Assembly (NCBI RefSeq): GCF_002910915.1
Contig: NZ_NEUF01000068.1
Coordinates: 248,001 to 312,000 of the forward strand
Direction: 5' to 3'
Length of the DNA stretch: 64,000 bases
From: Streptomyces sp. SM10
Lineage (GTDB): Bacteria; Actinomycetota; Actinomycetes; Streptomycetales; Streptomycetaceae
The notes under the pieces are model-generated. The model was not told the DNA's origin. It saw only the letters and a program-made list of their open reading frames with translations, and made no database searches. This document shows positions 1-8,445 of the stretch, piece after piece; the stretch's first letter is position 1; each line of letters begins with the position of its first letter. A program made the position numbers and the translations under genes.

Positions 1-1
1 C

Positions 2-583
2 GCCACCGCGGTCGCCATGGACCGTGAGGCGGACCGGCTGACCGAGCTGGACGCCGCGATCGGGGACGCCGACCACGGAAGCAACATGCGCCGCGGCTTC
101 GCCACCGTGAACGACGTCCTCGACAAGGAGGCCCCGGACACACCCGGCGCGTTGCTGACGCTCGCGGGCCGGCATCTGATCTCGACCGTCGGCGGAGCGT
201 CCGGGCCGTTGTACGGGACCTTGTTGCGCCGCACCGGGAAGGCTCTGGGCGACGCGCGCGAGGTGACCCGGGAACAGCTGGCCGAGGCCCTGGGAGCGGG
301 CGTCGCCGCGGTGGCCCAGCTCGGTGGCGCCGGAACGGGCGACAAGACGATGCTCGACGCGCTGTCCCCGGCCGTCGAGGTGCTGGGTGCCTCGTTCGCC
401 GAGGCGCGTGACGCGGCGCTGGCCGGGGCCCTGGAGACCGTGCCGCTGCGGGCGCGCAAGGGCAGGGCCAGTTATCTGGGCGAGCGCAGCATCGGGCACC
501 AGGACCCGGGCGCCGCCTCCGCGGCGCTCCTGCTCGAGGCGCTCGCGGAGTCCGCGGGACCGAGGGGCGGGGGCGACGCGTGA
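2..583 (+). CDS. dhaL: Dihydroxyacetone kinase subunit DhaL (5' truncated by window edge)
   Basis: ADP-binding subunit of the phosphoenolpyruvate-dependent dihydroxyacetone kinase; with DhaK it phosphorylates dihydroxyacetone in the cytoplasm. The frame is open from base 2 and enters without its true start. The ATG at 17 is internal, because the family starts roughly 15-20 residues earlier. The DAAIGDADHG motif, which carries the Mg/nucleotide-binding aspartates, lies at residues 13-22 counted from that ATG. GGASGPLYG, G-T-GDKTMLDAL and the C-terminal R-G-R-ASYLGERSIGHQDPGA segment are also diagnostic. It overlaps the dhaM start by four bases (GTGA), so the two are translationally coupled, and dhaK should lie just upstream of the window. 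Family recognition is secure. Confidence 0.93.
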   Translation, partial: ATAVAMDREADRLTELDAAIGDADHGSNMRRGFATVNDVLDKEAPDTPGALLTLAGRHLISTVGGASGPLYGTLLRRTGKALGDAREVTREQLAEALGAGVAAVAQLGGAGTGDKTMLDALSPAVEVLGASFAEARDAALAGALETVPLRARKGRASYLGERSIGHQDPGAASAALLLEALAESAGPRGGGDA

Positions 584-990
584 GCGGGGATGATCAGGTC
601 GGGATCGTGCTGGTCTCGCACAGCGGACCGGTGGCGGAGGCCGTCGCCGAGCTGGCCAGGGGCCTGGCGGCCGGTGGTGCCACGGCACCGGTGGCCGCGG
701 CGGGAGGTACCTCGGCCGGAGGCCTGGGGACCAGTACGGAACTGATCGCCGAGGCGGCCAGGAAGGTCGACAGGGGCGCCGGGGTCGCCCTGCTCGTGGA
801 CCTCGGCAGCGCCGTGCTCACGGTGAAGTCGATGCTGGCGGAGGGCGGAGAACTGCCCGACGGGGCGCGGCTGGTGGACGCTCCGTTCGTGGAGGGTGCG
901 GTCGCCGCGCTGGTGACCGCGTCGGCGGGAGGCGATCTGGACACCGTGGAGGCGGCCGCGGCCGACGCGTACGGCTACCGGAAGGCGTGA
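580..990 (+). CDS. dhaM: PTS-dependent dihydroxyacetone kinase phosphotransferase subunit DhaM
   Basis: EIIA-mannose-type phosphocarrier that passes phosphate from the PTS protein HPr to the ADP held by DhaL. The protein has 136 residues, which corresponds to the single-domain form without fused HPr or EI domains. The predicted phosphorylated histidine is in the N-terminal GIVLVSHSGPVAEAV segment (about residue 14). LLVDLGSAVLTVKSMLAE is the other family signature. The GTG start at 580 overlaps the dhaL stop. An 18-bp perfect hairpin immediately after the stop probably ends the operon. Confidence 0.92.
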   Translation: MSGDDQVGIVLVSHSGPVAEAVAELARGLAAGGATAPVAAAGGTSAGGLGTSTELIAEAARKVDRGAGVALLVDLGSAVLTVKSMLAEGGELPDGARLVDAPFVEGAVAALVTASAGGDLDTVEAAAADAYGYRKA

Positions 991-991
991 A

Positions 992-1030
992 CGCCCCTCG
1001 CACCGCCGCCGTGCGGCGGTGCGAGGGGCG
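992..1030. terminator. Bidirectional rho-independent-type hairpin
   Basis: Bases 992-1009 pair perfectly with 1013-1030, an 18-bp GC-rich stem with a three-base loop. It sits between the convergent dhaM and the secreted phosphodiester glycosidase gene and starts two bases after the dhaM stop. There is no T-tract, as is usual for Streptomyces terminators. Confidence 0.8.
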
Positions 1031-1042
1031 GGCGACGGGGCG

Positions 1043-4000
1043 TCAGGCGGCGGGTTTCACCGCCTCGGCCGCGATCCGGATCCGTACCTGGCGGGTGACG
1101 CCGTTGACGGTCGCCGCGAGCGTGACGCTGCCCGGCCGGAGCGCGGTGAGCGTGCCCGTGGCCGGGTCGAGGGTCGCGACGTGGCGGCCGCGGGCGTCGC
1201 CCGGCTTCCCGATGGCGAGGTTCGGGGAGCCCGTCCAGTCCACGCTGAGCGGGAAGGCGGCCGGCACCGTCCGCGTACCTTGGGTCACCTGTGCGCCGAC
1301 CACCGTGCGCTCGCCCTCGACGAGCGTGGAAGGAGCGTCCAGGGCGAGCGCGTCGACGTGTGCGCGGGTCTGCGCGGACACCCAGTCCGGCCCGCCCTTC
1401 CACGGCGTCAGCCGCGCGAGCACCTGTTCGGCCGGCGAGACGCGGTCGGCGCCGATCAGCGACCAGCCGGTGAAGCCGCCCTCGTCGGCGGGGCCGGCCG
1501 GTGCCTTCCCGGAGTTGCCGTTGACCAGGTAGGGGACCCCGTCGACGTGCGAGGCGTGGAAGACCCCGACATGGCTGCCGATGAAGGCCGCGCCCTTCCC
1601 CGTCGTGCGGCGGAAGTCGGCGAGCCACTGTTCGACGAGGGCCGCCTCCTTTCGATCGCCGAGCTGACTGCCCTTCTGCACGGTGGGATCACGCGGCGGT
1701 ACGTGCTCGATCAGCATCACGGAGCCGACGGACCGGTCCTTTGCCGCGGCGTCCAGCTGGGCACAGAACTCCTCGATCTGGGCGAAGCCGCCGCCGCGCA
1801 GGCCGAGGCTCGACGTGTCGAGGGTGATGACGCGGGTGCCCTCGTGGTCGAAGGTGCGTTGCGCAGGTCCGAACTCGGTGATGAAGTTGTCGATCTTCCC
1901 GCCCATCACCTCGTGGTTGCCCGGTACGTAGTACCAGGGCACGGTGTCGCCGAGTTCCTCCTGGAGGACCTGGCGGGCGAAGGCGAGGTCGGCGGGTGAT
2001 CCCTCGTCGACGAGGTCGCCGTTGACGACCAGGAAGTCGGGTCGCGCGGCCTTGATCTCACGGAGCGTCCGGCGGGCCTGGCGGACGATCGCGCTGTCCG
2101 GTTCACGTGCGACGAACTGGGCGTCCGACATCACCGCGAACTGCCAGTCGCGGTGCCCGGTGACAGCGGCACTGTCGATCAGCGGGTCCGCGGACGCGGG
2201 CTGTCCGGGGAGTTCGACGGTCGGCGGGACCTGGGCCGAGAGGCCGTCGATGACGATCTCCCCCGTGTACTGCTCGGCCGCCGCCGTCTCCGCGAGGTAG
2301 AAGCGGTACACCGACAGCGGCATCGCCGCGCCCGGCGGAACGGCGAACGTCACCTGGCGCCAGCCGGTCCAGGTGACGTACGGGCCGCGCAGCAGTTGGT
2401 CCGAGCCGGCGGCGTCCTTCAGGTGCAGGGTCGGCCAGGCGCCGTTGCCGTCGCCCTTGATCCAGAGGGTGAACGACTGGGGCTGTCCGGGGACGGCGAC
2501 CGGCTGAGGGGGCGCCGCGTAGGCCGCGCGGGTCGCCGTCGACCGGGTGAAGTCGTAGGTGAGCCGAAGACCTGTACCGGTGTGTCCCTCGGGCGTCGCG
2601 GCGAGTGATCCGTCCGCACGGGCCTGGCTGAACTTCCAGTCGGCGGCGTCGTCGAAGGAGGACACGGCCTGCTCGGTGAGGCCGACGCTCACGGCGAGGA
2701 CGGTCTCGGTGCCCGCCACCGTGGCCTTGATCTGGCCCGATCCCGCTCCGGTACGGGAGCGCACGGTGAAGGACCCGTGGCCGTCGTCCGCGATGGCGAA
2801 CAGGGTGCGGTCGTAGTCGAGGGTGATGTCGCGCGGCTCGACGGGAGCGCTCGTGCCGTGGGCGTCGAGTCCGACGATGCCGAAGCCGCCGGTGGCCTCG
2901 GCGTCCGCGAGGCCGACGCGTGCGGTGGTCGCCTTGATCCGGGCGAGCCGGTCGAGGACGGTGAGCCGGGTCTCGCCGTGGGCACCCGCGCGTTCGGCCC
3001 GTACGTCCGTGGCCCCGCTGTGGCGGGCGGTGAACGTACCGTTGCTGTCGACGGTGCCGACCAGCGGGTTGACGGCGCGCCAGCGCGGGGTGCCCGCGGC
3101 CGGGCCGTACGTCTCGTCGTATCCGGCGGCGGTGAGCGCGCGGCTCAGCCCGGGGAAGACCCGCTCGGGGTGTCCTCCGGCGACGGGGTCGTCACCGGGG
3201 GCCGCACCGGCGGGTGTACGGGTCTCCACCCAGAAGCCGTCGAGCCTGCCGCTGCCGTCGGGGGCCGTCAGGGCGAGACCGTTGGCGACGCTGCGTTCGC
3301 TGCCGTCGGACGGACTGTTCTCCACCTGGAGCGCGTCGCTGCCGGGCTCGCGGGCGAGGAGCGTCGAGGAGCCGCCGCCGTCGAGGTTCAGGGCGCTGTA
3401 GGAGCCCGCGCGGCGCATCATCTCGCCGAGTTCGGTGAGGGTGACGCCGCCGCTGTCGGTCTGGCGGCCGTCGACGGTGACGACCTGCATGGTGCGGCCG
3501 TCCTCGGAGAATCCGACAGCGGTACGCGGCGCCGCGGTGTTGTTGCCCTCGCCGTCGTGGTTCTGCGCCGCCCCGTCGACGACGAGCAGCTCCCGGCCAC
3601 CGACCGCGGTGCGGGGCACGGCTCCCGTGTCGGTCCGTGCCCGGTAGGCGATGCCCACGGGGTCACCGGGGGTCAGCGCGCCCAGCAGGTCGGCTCCTGC
3701 CTCCCGGCCGACGAGGACCACGGTGTCCTCGGGCACCGGTCCGGCGCCGGGGGTGTCCGACACGGAGACGACCTTCCCGTCCCGTACGGCGGCCTCGGCG
3801 AGGGGTCCTGCGCTGTCGACGGTCAGTTCGCGGTCGGCGCTGCCCCAGGCCGAGGTGTAGGCGCCGACTCCCTGCACCGGCACGTTCGCCGCGTTGTACG
3901 CGGCGAGCGGGTGGTCGCCGGACGGGAGGGTGAGCGTGCCCTCGAAGTACACCTCCAGCACACGGCCCGCGTTCTCCGGTCCGATGCCCACCGCGCGGTT

Positions 4001-4534
4001 GACGCCGGGGGCCGGTGAGTGGACGGTCCGGCCGTCCTCGATCGCGGGGCCCTGGGGCGCGCCGGTCTCGTTGATGTCGAAGAAGTCCGCGTTGATCGCG
4101 GCGACGGTCCGCCGGCCATGCCCCGGATCGTGCCCTGCGGCGAGCTCGGAGACCGTCCCCCTGCCGGAGACCTTGCCCGTGGAGAGGTAGTCGGCACGCA
4201 CGTCGCTGCCGTCCAGATCGACGGAGAGGCTGTCGACCCGCAGCCACTTGTCGGACTCCAGGCGGTCGTACGAGCTGAGCCGGACGCCGGGCGCGACGGG
4301 GCGGGACGCACGGGCGGTCTCGATGCCTTCGCCGTCCAGGACGGATCTCGCTTCGCCGGACGGGCCGCTCGCGGCCGGCGGGGCGACGGGTCTGAGGATC
4401 TCGGCCGTGGTGTGCGGGCGGGGGTCCGGCGTCGGGTCGGCGGCTGCGGGTGCGACGGCTCCGGCCGCCAGCGCCGACACGGTCGCCAGCAGCACGAGTG
4501 GCCGCAGGGCGGTGCGGAAGCTGCCAAGGCCCAC
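1043..4534 (-). CDS. Secreted phosphodiester glycosidase (NAGPA domain)/metallophosphatase fusion
   Basis: Large exported protein of 1163 residues. A signal peptide (about residues 1-35, ending APAAAD) is followed by a phosphodiester glycosidase domain (about 130-400) with AINADFFDIN and NLDGGGSST. Next come a beta-rich linker/carbohydrate-binding-like region, a calcineurin-like metallophosphatase domain (about 795-1040; NGDLVDEG, PGNHEVMGG, GSHVG) and a C-terminal bacterial Ig-like segment. The first metal motif reads SDAQF where D-x-H is usual, so the histidine is replaced by Gln. The GTG at 4534 is chosen over the longer frame to 4612 because AGGAGG lies four bases before it and the signal peptide follows directly. 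NAGPA-family enzymes uncap GlcNAc-1-phosphodiesters; a role in extracellular teichoic-acid or phosphodiester scavenging is inference. A GGAAAGCGCT half-palindrome lies at 4566-4575, upstream of the start. Confidence 0.85.
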   Translation of the reverse strand: MGLGSFRTALRPLVLLATVSALAAGAVAPAAADPTPDPRPHTTAEILRPVAPPAASGPSGEARSVLDGEGIETARASRPVAPGVRLSSYDRLESDKWLRVDSLSVDLDGSDVRADYLSTGKVSGRGTVSELAAGHDPGHGRRTVAAINADFFDINETGAPQGPAIEDGRTVHSPAPGVNRAVGIGPENAGRVLEVYFEGTLTLPSGDHPLAAYNAANVPVQGVGAYTSAWGSADRELTVDSAGPLAEAAVRDGKVVSVSDTPGAGPVPEDTVVLVGREAGADLLGALTPGDPVGIAYRARTDTGAVPRTAVGGRELLVVDGAAQNHDGEGNNTAAPRTAVGFSEDGRTMQVVTVDGRQTDSGGVTLTELGEMMRRAGSYSALNLDGGGSSTLLAREPGSDALQVENSPSDGSERSVANGLALTAPDGSGRLDGFWVETRTPAGAAPGDDPVAGGHPERVFPGLSRALTAAGYDETYGPAAGTPRWRAVNPLVGTVDSNGTFTARHSGATDVRAERAGAHGETRLTVLDRLARIKATTARVGLADAEATGGFGIVGLDAHGTSAPVEPRDITLDYDRTLFAIADDGHGSFTVRSRTGAGSGQIKATVAGTETVLAVSVGLTEQAVSSFDDAADWKFSQARADGSLAATPEGHTGTGLRLTYDFTRSTATRAAYAAPPQPVAVPGQPQSFTLWIKGDGNGAWPTLHLKDAAGSDQLLRGPYVTWTGWRQVTFAVPPGAAMPLSVYRFYLAETAAAEQYTGEIVIDGLSAQVPPTVELPGQPASADPLIDSAAVTGHRDWQFAVMSDAQFVAREPDSAIVRQARRTLREIKAARPDFLVVNGDLVDEGSPADLAFARQVLQEELGDTVPWYYVPGNHEVMGGKIDNFITEFGPAQRTFDHEGTRVITLDTSSLGLRGGGFAQIEEFCAQLDAAAKDRSVGSVMLIEHVPPRDPTVQKGSQLGDRKEAALVEQWLADFRRTTGKGAAFIGSHVGVFHASHVDGVPYLVNGNSGKAPAGPADEGGFTGWSLIGADRVSPAEQVLARLTPWKGGPDWVSAQTRAHVDALALDAPSTLVEGERTVVGAQVTQGTRTVPAAFPLSVDWTGSPNLAIGKPGDARGRHVATLDPATGTLTALRPGSVTLAATVNGVTRQVRIRIAAEAVKPAA

Positions 4535-4741
4535 AAATCCTCCTGGTGCAGAGCGGATTGCGCGTGGAAAGCGCTGTCGGCGGACAGCATGACCGGGCTC
4601 GGTGGGCCGCACCAGAGGACGACGGGGACATCAGGAGGAACAGCGTGCGGCGAAGGGGTGACCCTGGTGGTCCCGCGCCTTGTCCCGGACCGGTTCCGGC
4701 CCCGGTGGCCCTTCGGGCGCCCGCACCCCAGACTTGACGAC

Positions 4742-5242
4742 ATGTCGACAGCCAAGCGGAGCGCCGGGATGCTGCTCTTCCGTGTCGTCGCGGGCGAGGA
4801 CGGCCTGCCGGACGCCGAGATGCTGATCGGTCACATGGGCGGACCGTTCTGGGCACGCCGTGAGAAGGCGGCCTGGTCCCTTCCCAAGGGCGAGTACGGA
4901 CCGTACGAGGAGCCTGCCGCCGCCGCCCGCCGGGAGTTCGCGGAAGAGCTCGGACTGCCACTGCCGGAGGGCCCCTGGGTTCCGCTGGGCGAGGCACGTC
5001 AGTCGAGCGGCAAGGTCGTGACCGTATGGGCCCTGGAGGCCTGGCTCGACCCGGGCGAGGCGGTCCCCGGCACCTTCACCATGGAGTGGCCGAGGGGCTC
5101 CGGCGTGCTGCGTGAGTTCCCGGAGATGGACCGGTTCGCCTGGTGCACACCGGACGAGGCCCTCGATCGGCTGGTGGCGGGCCAGCACGTCTTCGTGGAG
5201 CGGTTGCGCGCCTATGTGCGGGGGGAGTCCTCCGCGTCGTAG
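4742..5242 (+). CDS. Nudix hydrolase, 166 residues
   Basis: Cytoplasmic pyrophosphohydrolase of the Nudix superfamily. The Nudix box is complete at about residues 50-72: Gly, five residues, Glu, seven residues, then REFAEELG. This gives the GX5EX7REUXEEXGU pattern with all metal-binding glutamates. The protein begins with an RSAGMLLFR strand typical of the small, broad-specificity members that are annotated as NTP pyrophosphohydrolases in Streptomyces; the substrate cannot be read from sequence. The ATG at 4742 has no clear Shine-Dalgarno sequence. The frame is open far upstream, but that part lies antisense to the glycosidase gene and is not supported. The last 31 bases overlap the convergent ABC-F gene. 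Confidence 0.88.
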   Translation: MSTAKRSAGMLLFRVVAGEDGLPDAEMLIGHMGGPFWARREKAAWSLPKGEYGPYEEPAAAARREFAEELGLPLPEGPWVPLGEARQSSGKVVTVWALEAWLDPGEAVPGTFTMEWPRGSGVLREFPEMDRFAWCTPDEALDRLVAGQHVFVERLRAYVRGESSAS

Positions 5243-6909
5243 GCCTGGGCTTTGGAGCCGTCCACGGTGCGGCCCGCCCGGAGTTCGAGGCGGTCCGCGG
5301 TGAAACGGCCTCGGAAGCTCCGGTCGTGCGAGACGACCACGACGGCTCCCGCGTAACGGTCGAGCGCGGCCTCCACTTCCTCGACCAGACCGAGCGCGAT
5401 GTGGTTCGTGGGCTCGTCGAGGATCAGCAGATCCGCCGGACGGGTCACCAGCCGGGCCAGGGCGAGCCTGCGCTGCTGCCCGACGGAGAGGGAAGCCACG
5501 GGCACGGTCAGGTCCTCGGGGCGGAACAGGCCGAGGGCCAGCAGGTCGTCCCTGTACGCGTCGGGGAGTCCGGGCCGGCCTGCGGCGAAGGTGGCGAGCA
5601 GCGTGCGGCGGGTGAGCCTCCGGGGCAGCTCCTGCGGCAGGTATCCGATCCTGCCCCTGCGCCGCACCGTGCCGGCGTCCGGTGCGAGGTCACCGGCCAG
5701 GACGCGCAGGAGCGTGGTCTTGCCCGCGCCGTTGGGCCCGGTGACCAGGAGCCGCCGGCCGGGTTCGACCCGCAGCGAGGCCATGTCCAGCCGTGTGCCC
5801 ACCAGGACGGATTCCAGCTCGACGACGGGGGCCGGACCGCTCTCCCCCTCCGCCGCTACGGCGACCGCACCGGCGAGGACCGGATCGGCGGTGAAGCGCA
5901 GGGGCGTGGGAGGCGCGGGGACGGGACAGCGGCGCAACGCCTCCAGCCGGGCCCTGGCGGCCCTGACCTGACCGGACAGTTTGGCCTCGTGCGACCTGCG
6001 GTGCTTGCCGAAGCCCTGTCCGGGGTCCTTGCCGCTCCCTCCGAGGCGCTGGCCGGCGGAGCTCACCAGTTCTTCGGTGCGCGCCAGTTCGGCCAGCCAC
6101 GCCTGGTGCTCCTGGGACCGGCGGCGGCGCGCCGCGGCCTTCGCCGTGCGGTAGCCCTCCCAGCCGTCGCCGTACCGGGAGACGCTCCGCAGGTCACGGT
6201 CGACCTCCAGGATCACGGTGGTGGTCCGCTCCAGGAACGTCCGGTCGTGGGTGACGACGACCACGGTGCCCCGGTGGGCGCGGAGGTGGTCCTCCAGCCA
6301 GCCGACGGCGTCGGCGTCGAGGTGGTTGGTGGGTTCGTCCAGGAGCAGCAGTTCCGGCGCCGCGGCCAGCACGCAGGCCAGCGCCAGCCGCGACCGCTCA
6401 CCGCCGGACAGGGTGCCGAGCGTACGGTCCCGGTCGAGACCGCCGAGCCCGAGACCGTCCAGTGCGGCGTCGGTCCTGGCGTCCGCCTGGTAGCCCCCGC
6501 GGTCCTCGTACTCCGTCAGCAGGTCGCCGTAGGCGCCGAGCCGGGCGTCGGTGGTGCTCCCGCCGGACATCTCCTCCTCCGCCGCCCGGATCAGGCCTTC
6601 GAGCGCGCGGAGCTCGGCGAGGGCGGCGTCGACGGCGTCCTGGACCGTGCGGCTGAGGTCGAGGGTGAGGGTCTGGGCCAGGTGACCTGTGCCGCCCGGG
6701 AAACCGACGGTGATGTCACCGCTGTCCGGGGTCTCCGCCCCGGCCATCAGGCGGAGCAGGGTCGACTTCCCTGAGCCGTTCTCGCCGATGACACCGGCCT
6801 TCTCCCCGGGGCGGACGGTGAGGGACACCTGGTCGAGGACGGGCCGGTCCCCGTAGGCCTTGGAGACGTCGCTCATGGCCAGTTGGGCGCGTGGGTGCTG
6901 AACAGTCAT
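5212..6909 (-). CDS. ABC-F ATPase, antibiotic-resistance (ribosome protection) type
   Basis: Soluble protein of 565 residues with two ABC ATPase domains in tandem and no membrane segments, the hallmark of ABC-F proteins acting on the ribosome. Domain 1 has Walker A GENGSGKST (about 42-50), signature LSGGE and LLLLDEPTNHLD. Domain 2 has GPNGAGKTT (about 391), signature SVGQQ and LLILDEPTNH. The arginine-rich linker (about 255-330) corresponds to the P-site tRNA interaction motif. The second Walker B context (DEPTNHIALGLVEEVE) resembles Streptomyces self-resistance proteins of the TlrC/OleB kind, so a role in macrolide, lincosamide or streptogramin tolerance is inferred. The gene is preceded by about 200 bases of leader with a short ORF and a strong hairpin, consistent with drug-induced attenuation. 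Confidence 0.9.
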   Translation of the reverse strand: MTVQHPRAQLAMSDVSKAYGDRPVLDQVSLTVRPGEKAGVIGENGSGKSTLLRLMAGAETPDSGDITVGFPGGTGHLAQTLTLDLSRTVQDAVDAALAELRALEGLIRAAEEEMSGGSTTDARLGAYGDLLTEYEDRGGYQADARTDAALDGLGLGGLDRDRTLGTLSGGERSRLALACVLAAAPELLLLDEPTNHLDADAVGWLEDHLRAHRGTVVVVTHDRTFLERTTTVILEVDRDLRSVSRYGDGWEGYRTAKAAARRRRSQEHQAWLAELARTEELVSSAGQRLGGSGKDPGQGFGKHRRSHEAKLSGQVRAARARLEALRRCPVPAPPTPLRFTADPVLAGAVAVAAEGESGPAPVVELESVLVGTRLDMASLRVEPGRRLLVTGPNGAGKTTLLRVLAGDLAPDAGTVRRRGRIGYLPQELPRRLTRRTLLATFAAGRPGLPDAYRDDLLALGLFRPEDLTVPVASLSVGQQRRLALARLVTRPADLLILDEPTNHIALGLVEEVEAALDRYAGAVVVVSHDRSFRGRFTADRLELRAGRTVDGSKAQAYDAEDSPRT

Positions 6910-6942
6910 GGATGCTTTCCCTGAGGTGGCGTGCCCTCGACG

Positions 6943-6975
6943 GCGCGCACGTCGGCGTCACCGGCCGACGCGCGC
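6943..6975 (-). promoter_or_regulatory. Leader hairpin, candidate attenuator of the ABC-F gene
   Basis: Bases 6943-6956 pair with 6964-6975 (12 bp with one bulged base, seven-base loop). The hairpin lies about 33 bases before the ABC-F start codon and downstream of the eight-codon leader ORF. Whether it terminates transcription or hides the ribosome binding site is not decidable by eye. Confidence 0.45.
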
Positions 6976-7096
6976 CGCGGGCCGGGCGTACCGGACGGCG
7001 GAGGAGGACGGCGTTCGGCGCGAGGCCCAGGTCACGCGGCGACGGTCGGTCGCGGGGGTGTCCTGGCAGCGTCGCGGGCGGCGTCCCGGCCGCGGA

Positions 7097-7123
7097 TCAG
7101 AGAAAGAAGTGGTGCGAACCCAT
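7097..7123 (-). CDS. Putative leader peptide MGSHHFFL upstream of the ABC-F gene
   Basis: Eight-codon ORF, or eleven codons (MGVMGSHHFFL) if the ATG at 7132 is used. It is followed by about 190 untranslated bases before the ABC-F start. TATCAT at 7136-7131 is a plausible -10 element, and its expected transcription start coincides with the ATG at 7123, so the message may be leaderless. The His-His-Phe-Phe run and a TTT codon, rare in this GC context, are features expected of a stalling peptide. Inducible ABC-F and erm genes in other bacteria use such leaders; its function here is inference. Confidence 0.45.
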   Translation of the reverse strand: MGSHHFFL

Positions 7124-7212
7124 GACGCCCATGATAGCCACGCGGCCGTCCGCCGGACGGCGGCTCCTGCGGAGTCCGGGCCCGTCCGGGCGGGGCGCGC
7201 CGCCTCCCGGTG

Positions 7213-8421
7213 TCACGTCGCAGGGCCCTGCGTCTGCTGCGTCCCGGCGTCCCCGGGAGACCCGGCGGCCTTCTCTCCGGCCGGTGGCCTGCTCAGGACG
7301 AGCACGGCGACGTCGTCGCGGCGCACTCCGCCGGTGAACGTCTCCAGGTCGGCCCGGAGCGCGTCCAGGAGGTCGTCCGGTTCCTGCCCCACCCACCGGC
7401 CGACCCGTTCGTCGAACGGGTAGAAGGCGCCGTCGGCGTCGCGTGCCTCGGTCACCCCGTCGGTGAAGACCATCAGATCGGCGCCCGGCGGGAACCCGAC
7501 CCGCTCGGCGGTGCGCGCCTCTCCGCCGAGCGCGGCCATCCCCAGAGGGACGGACGTCCGGTCCAGAGCGACCGCCGAGGCCGTACCCCCGTGCAGGAGA
7601 CGGGGCGGCAGGTGGCCGCAGTTGACCACCTGCACCCGGTCGCCGTCGTCGAAACCCAGCAGCAGGGCGGTGACGAAGCGTTCGGTCTCGCCGGTCTCCG
7701 CGGAGAAGCCGTTGTGACGGACGACCGCGTCCTCGACCGCGTCGGCGACCGCGGTGAGGTCGGGCTCCCTCACCGCCGCCTCCCTGAACGCGCCGAGCGC
7801 GGCGAAACCGACACCGATCGCGGGCAGGCCCTTGCCCTGCACATCACCGATGATCACCCGGGTTCCGTGGGGCGACTGCACGACCTCGTAGATGTCACCG
7901 CCGACGAAGCGGTCCTCCTCGATCGGCTCGTAGAGGCCGTGGGCACAGACCTGCCTCGTGACGACGGGGAGCGGGCGCAGGATCTGGCGCTGCAGCGCGA
8001 CGGCCGCCGAGCGGAGCCTCGCCACCTCGTTGGCGTGCCGGATGCGCGCGGCACAGGCCACGACGCCCAGGCCGCTGGCGAGCGCGGTGAAGCCGATGAG
8101 GAAGGCCACGTCCCAGAAGGCCCCGGTCAAGGCGATCCGGGACCCGACGACGACGAGAGTGACCCATACGGCCACACCGGTGGTCTGCCGAACCGTGCAG
8201 AAGACGGACGCCAGCGCGGGCAGGACGACCATGAGCGGGATCAGCGGGAGCTCAGTGCCGGTGAAGACGTCCAGGAGCACCACCGCGGCGGTCAGGAGAA
8301 GGACCCACAGGGCGAGCGCCCAGCTCCCGATCCGGGTGTCGCCCGCCACCGTCTCGGCCGGATCGGCTCCGGGCAGTGGTTCCCTGGGCGGCGCCGACGG
8401 GCGCCGGAGTCCCATGACCAC
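7213..8421 (-). CDS. Membrane-anchored PP2C-family (SpoIIE/RsbU-like) serine phosphatase
   Basis: Protein of 402 residues. The N-terminal third has about four hydrophobic helices (roughly residues 33-125), followed by a coiled stretch and a PP2C-type phosphatase domain (about 165-385). Metal-binding motifs are present: DRFVGGDIYEV, VIIGDVQGKGLPA and MVFTDGVTEARD. Such enzymes dephosphorylate anti-anti-sigma proteins in partner-switching cascades. The sigma factor at 9673 is of the class controlled this way, but a direct link is inference. The GTG at 8421 is preferred because GGGAGG lies six bases upstream; the ATG at 8415 is the alternative. Confidence 0.9.
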   Translation of the reverse strand: MVMGLRRPSAPPREPLPGADPAETVAGDTRIGSWALALWVLLLTAAVVLLDVFTGTELPLIPLMVVLPALASVFCTVRQTTGVAVWVTLVVVGSRIALTGAFWDVAFLIGFTALASGLGVVACAARIRHANEVARLRSAAVALQRQILRPLPVVTRQVCAHGLYEPIEEDRFVGGDIYEVVQSPHGTRVIIGDVQGKGLPAIGVGFAALGAFREAAVREPDLTAVADAVEDAVVRHNGFSAETGETERFVTALLLGFDDGDRVQVVNCGHLPPRLLHGGTASAVALDRTSVPLGMAALGGEARTAERVGFPPGADLMVFTDGVTEARDADGAFYPFDERVGRWVGQEPDDLLDALRADLETFTGGVRRDDVAVLVLSRPPAGEKAAGSPGDAGTQQTQGPAT

Positions 8422-8445
8422 GGCAGGCCTCCCGCATCTTCGTCG

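Noticed and set aside
2777..4018. 413-codon rightward frame antisense to the phosphodiester glycosidase
   Set aside because: No recognisable motif; exists because the real gene on the other strand has few stops in that register.
4566..4575. GGAAAGCGCT upstream of the glycosidase gene as a LacI/CebR operator
   Set aside because: Only a half-palindrome; not enough to call a site, so only mentioned in the gene entry.
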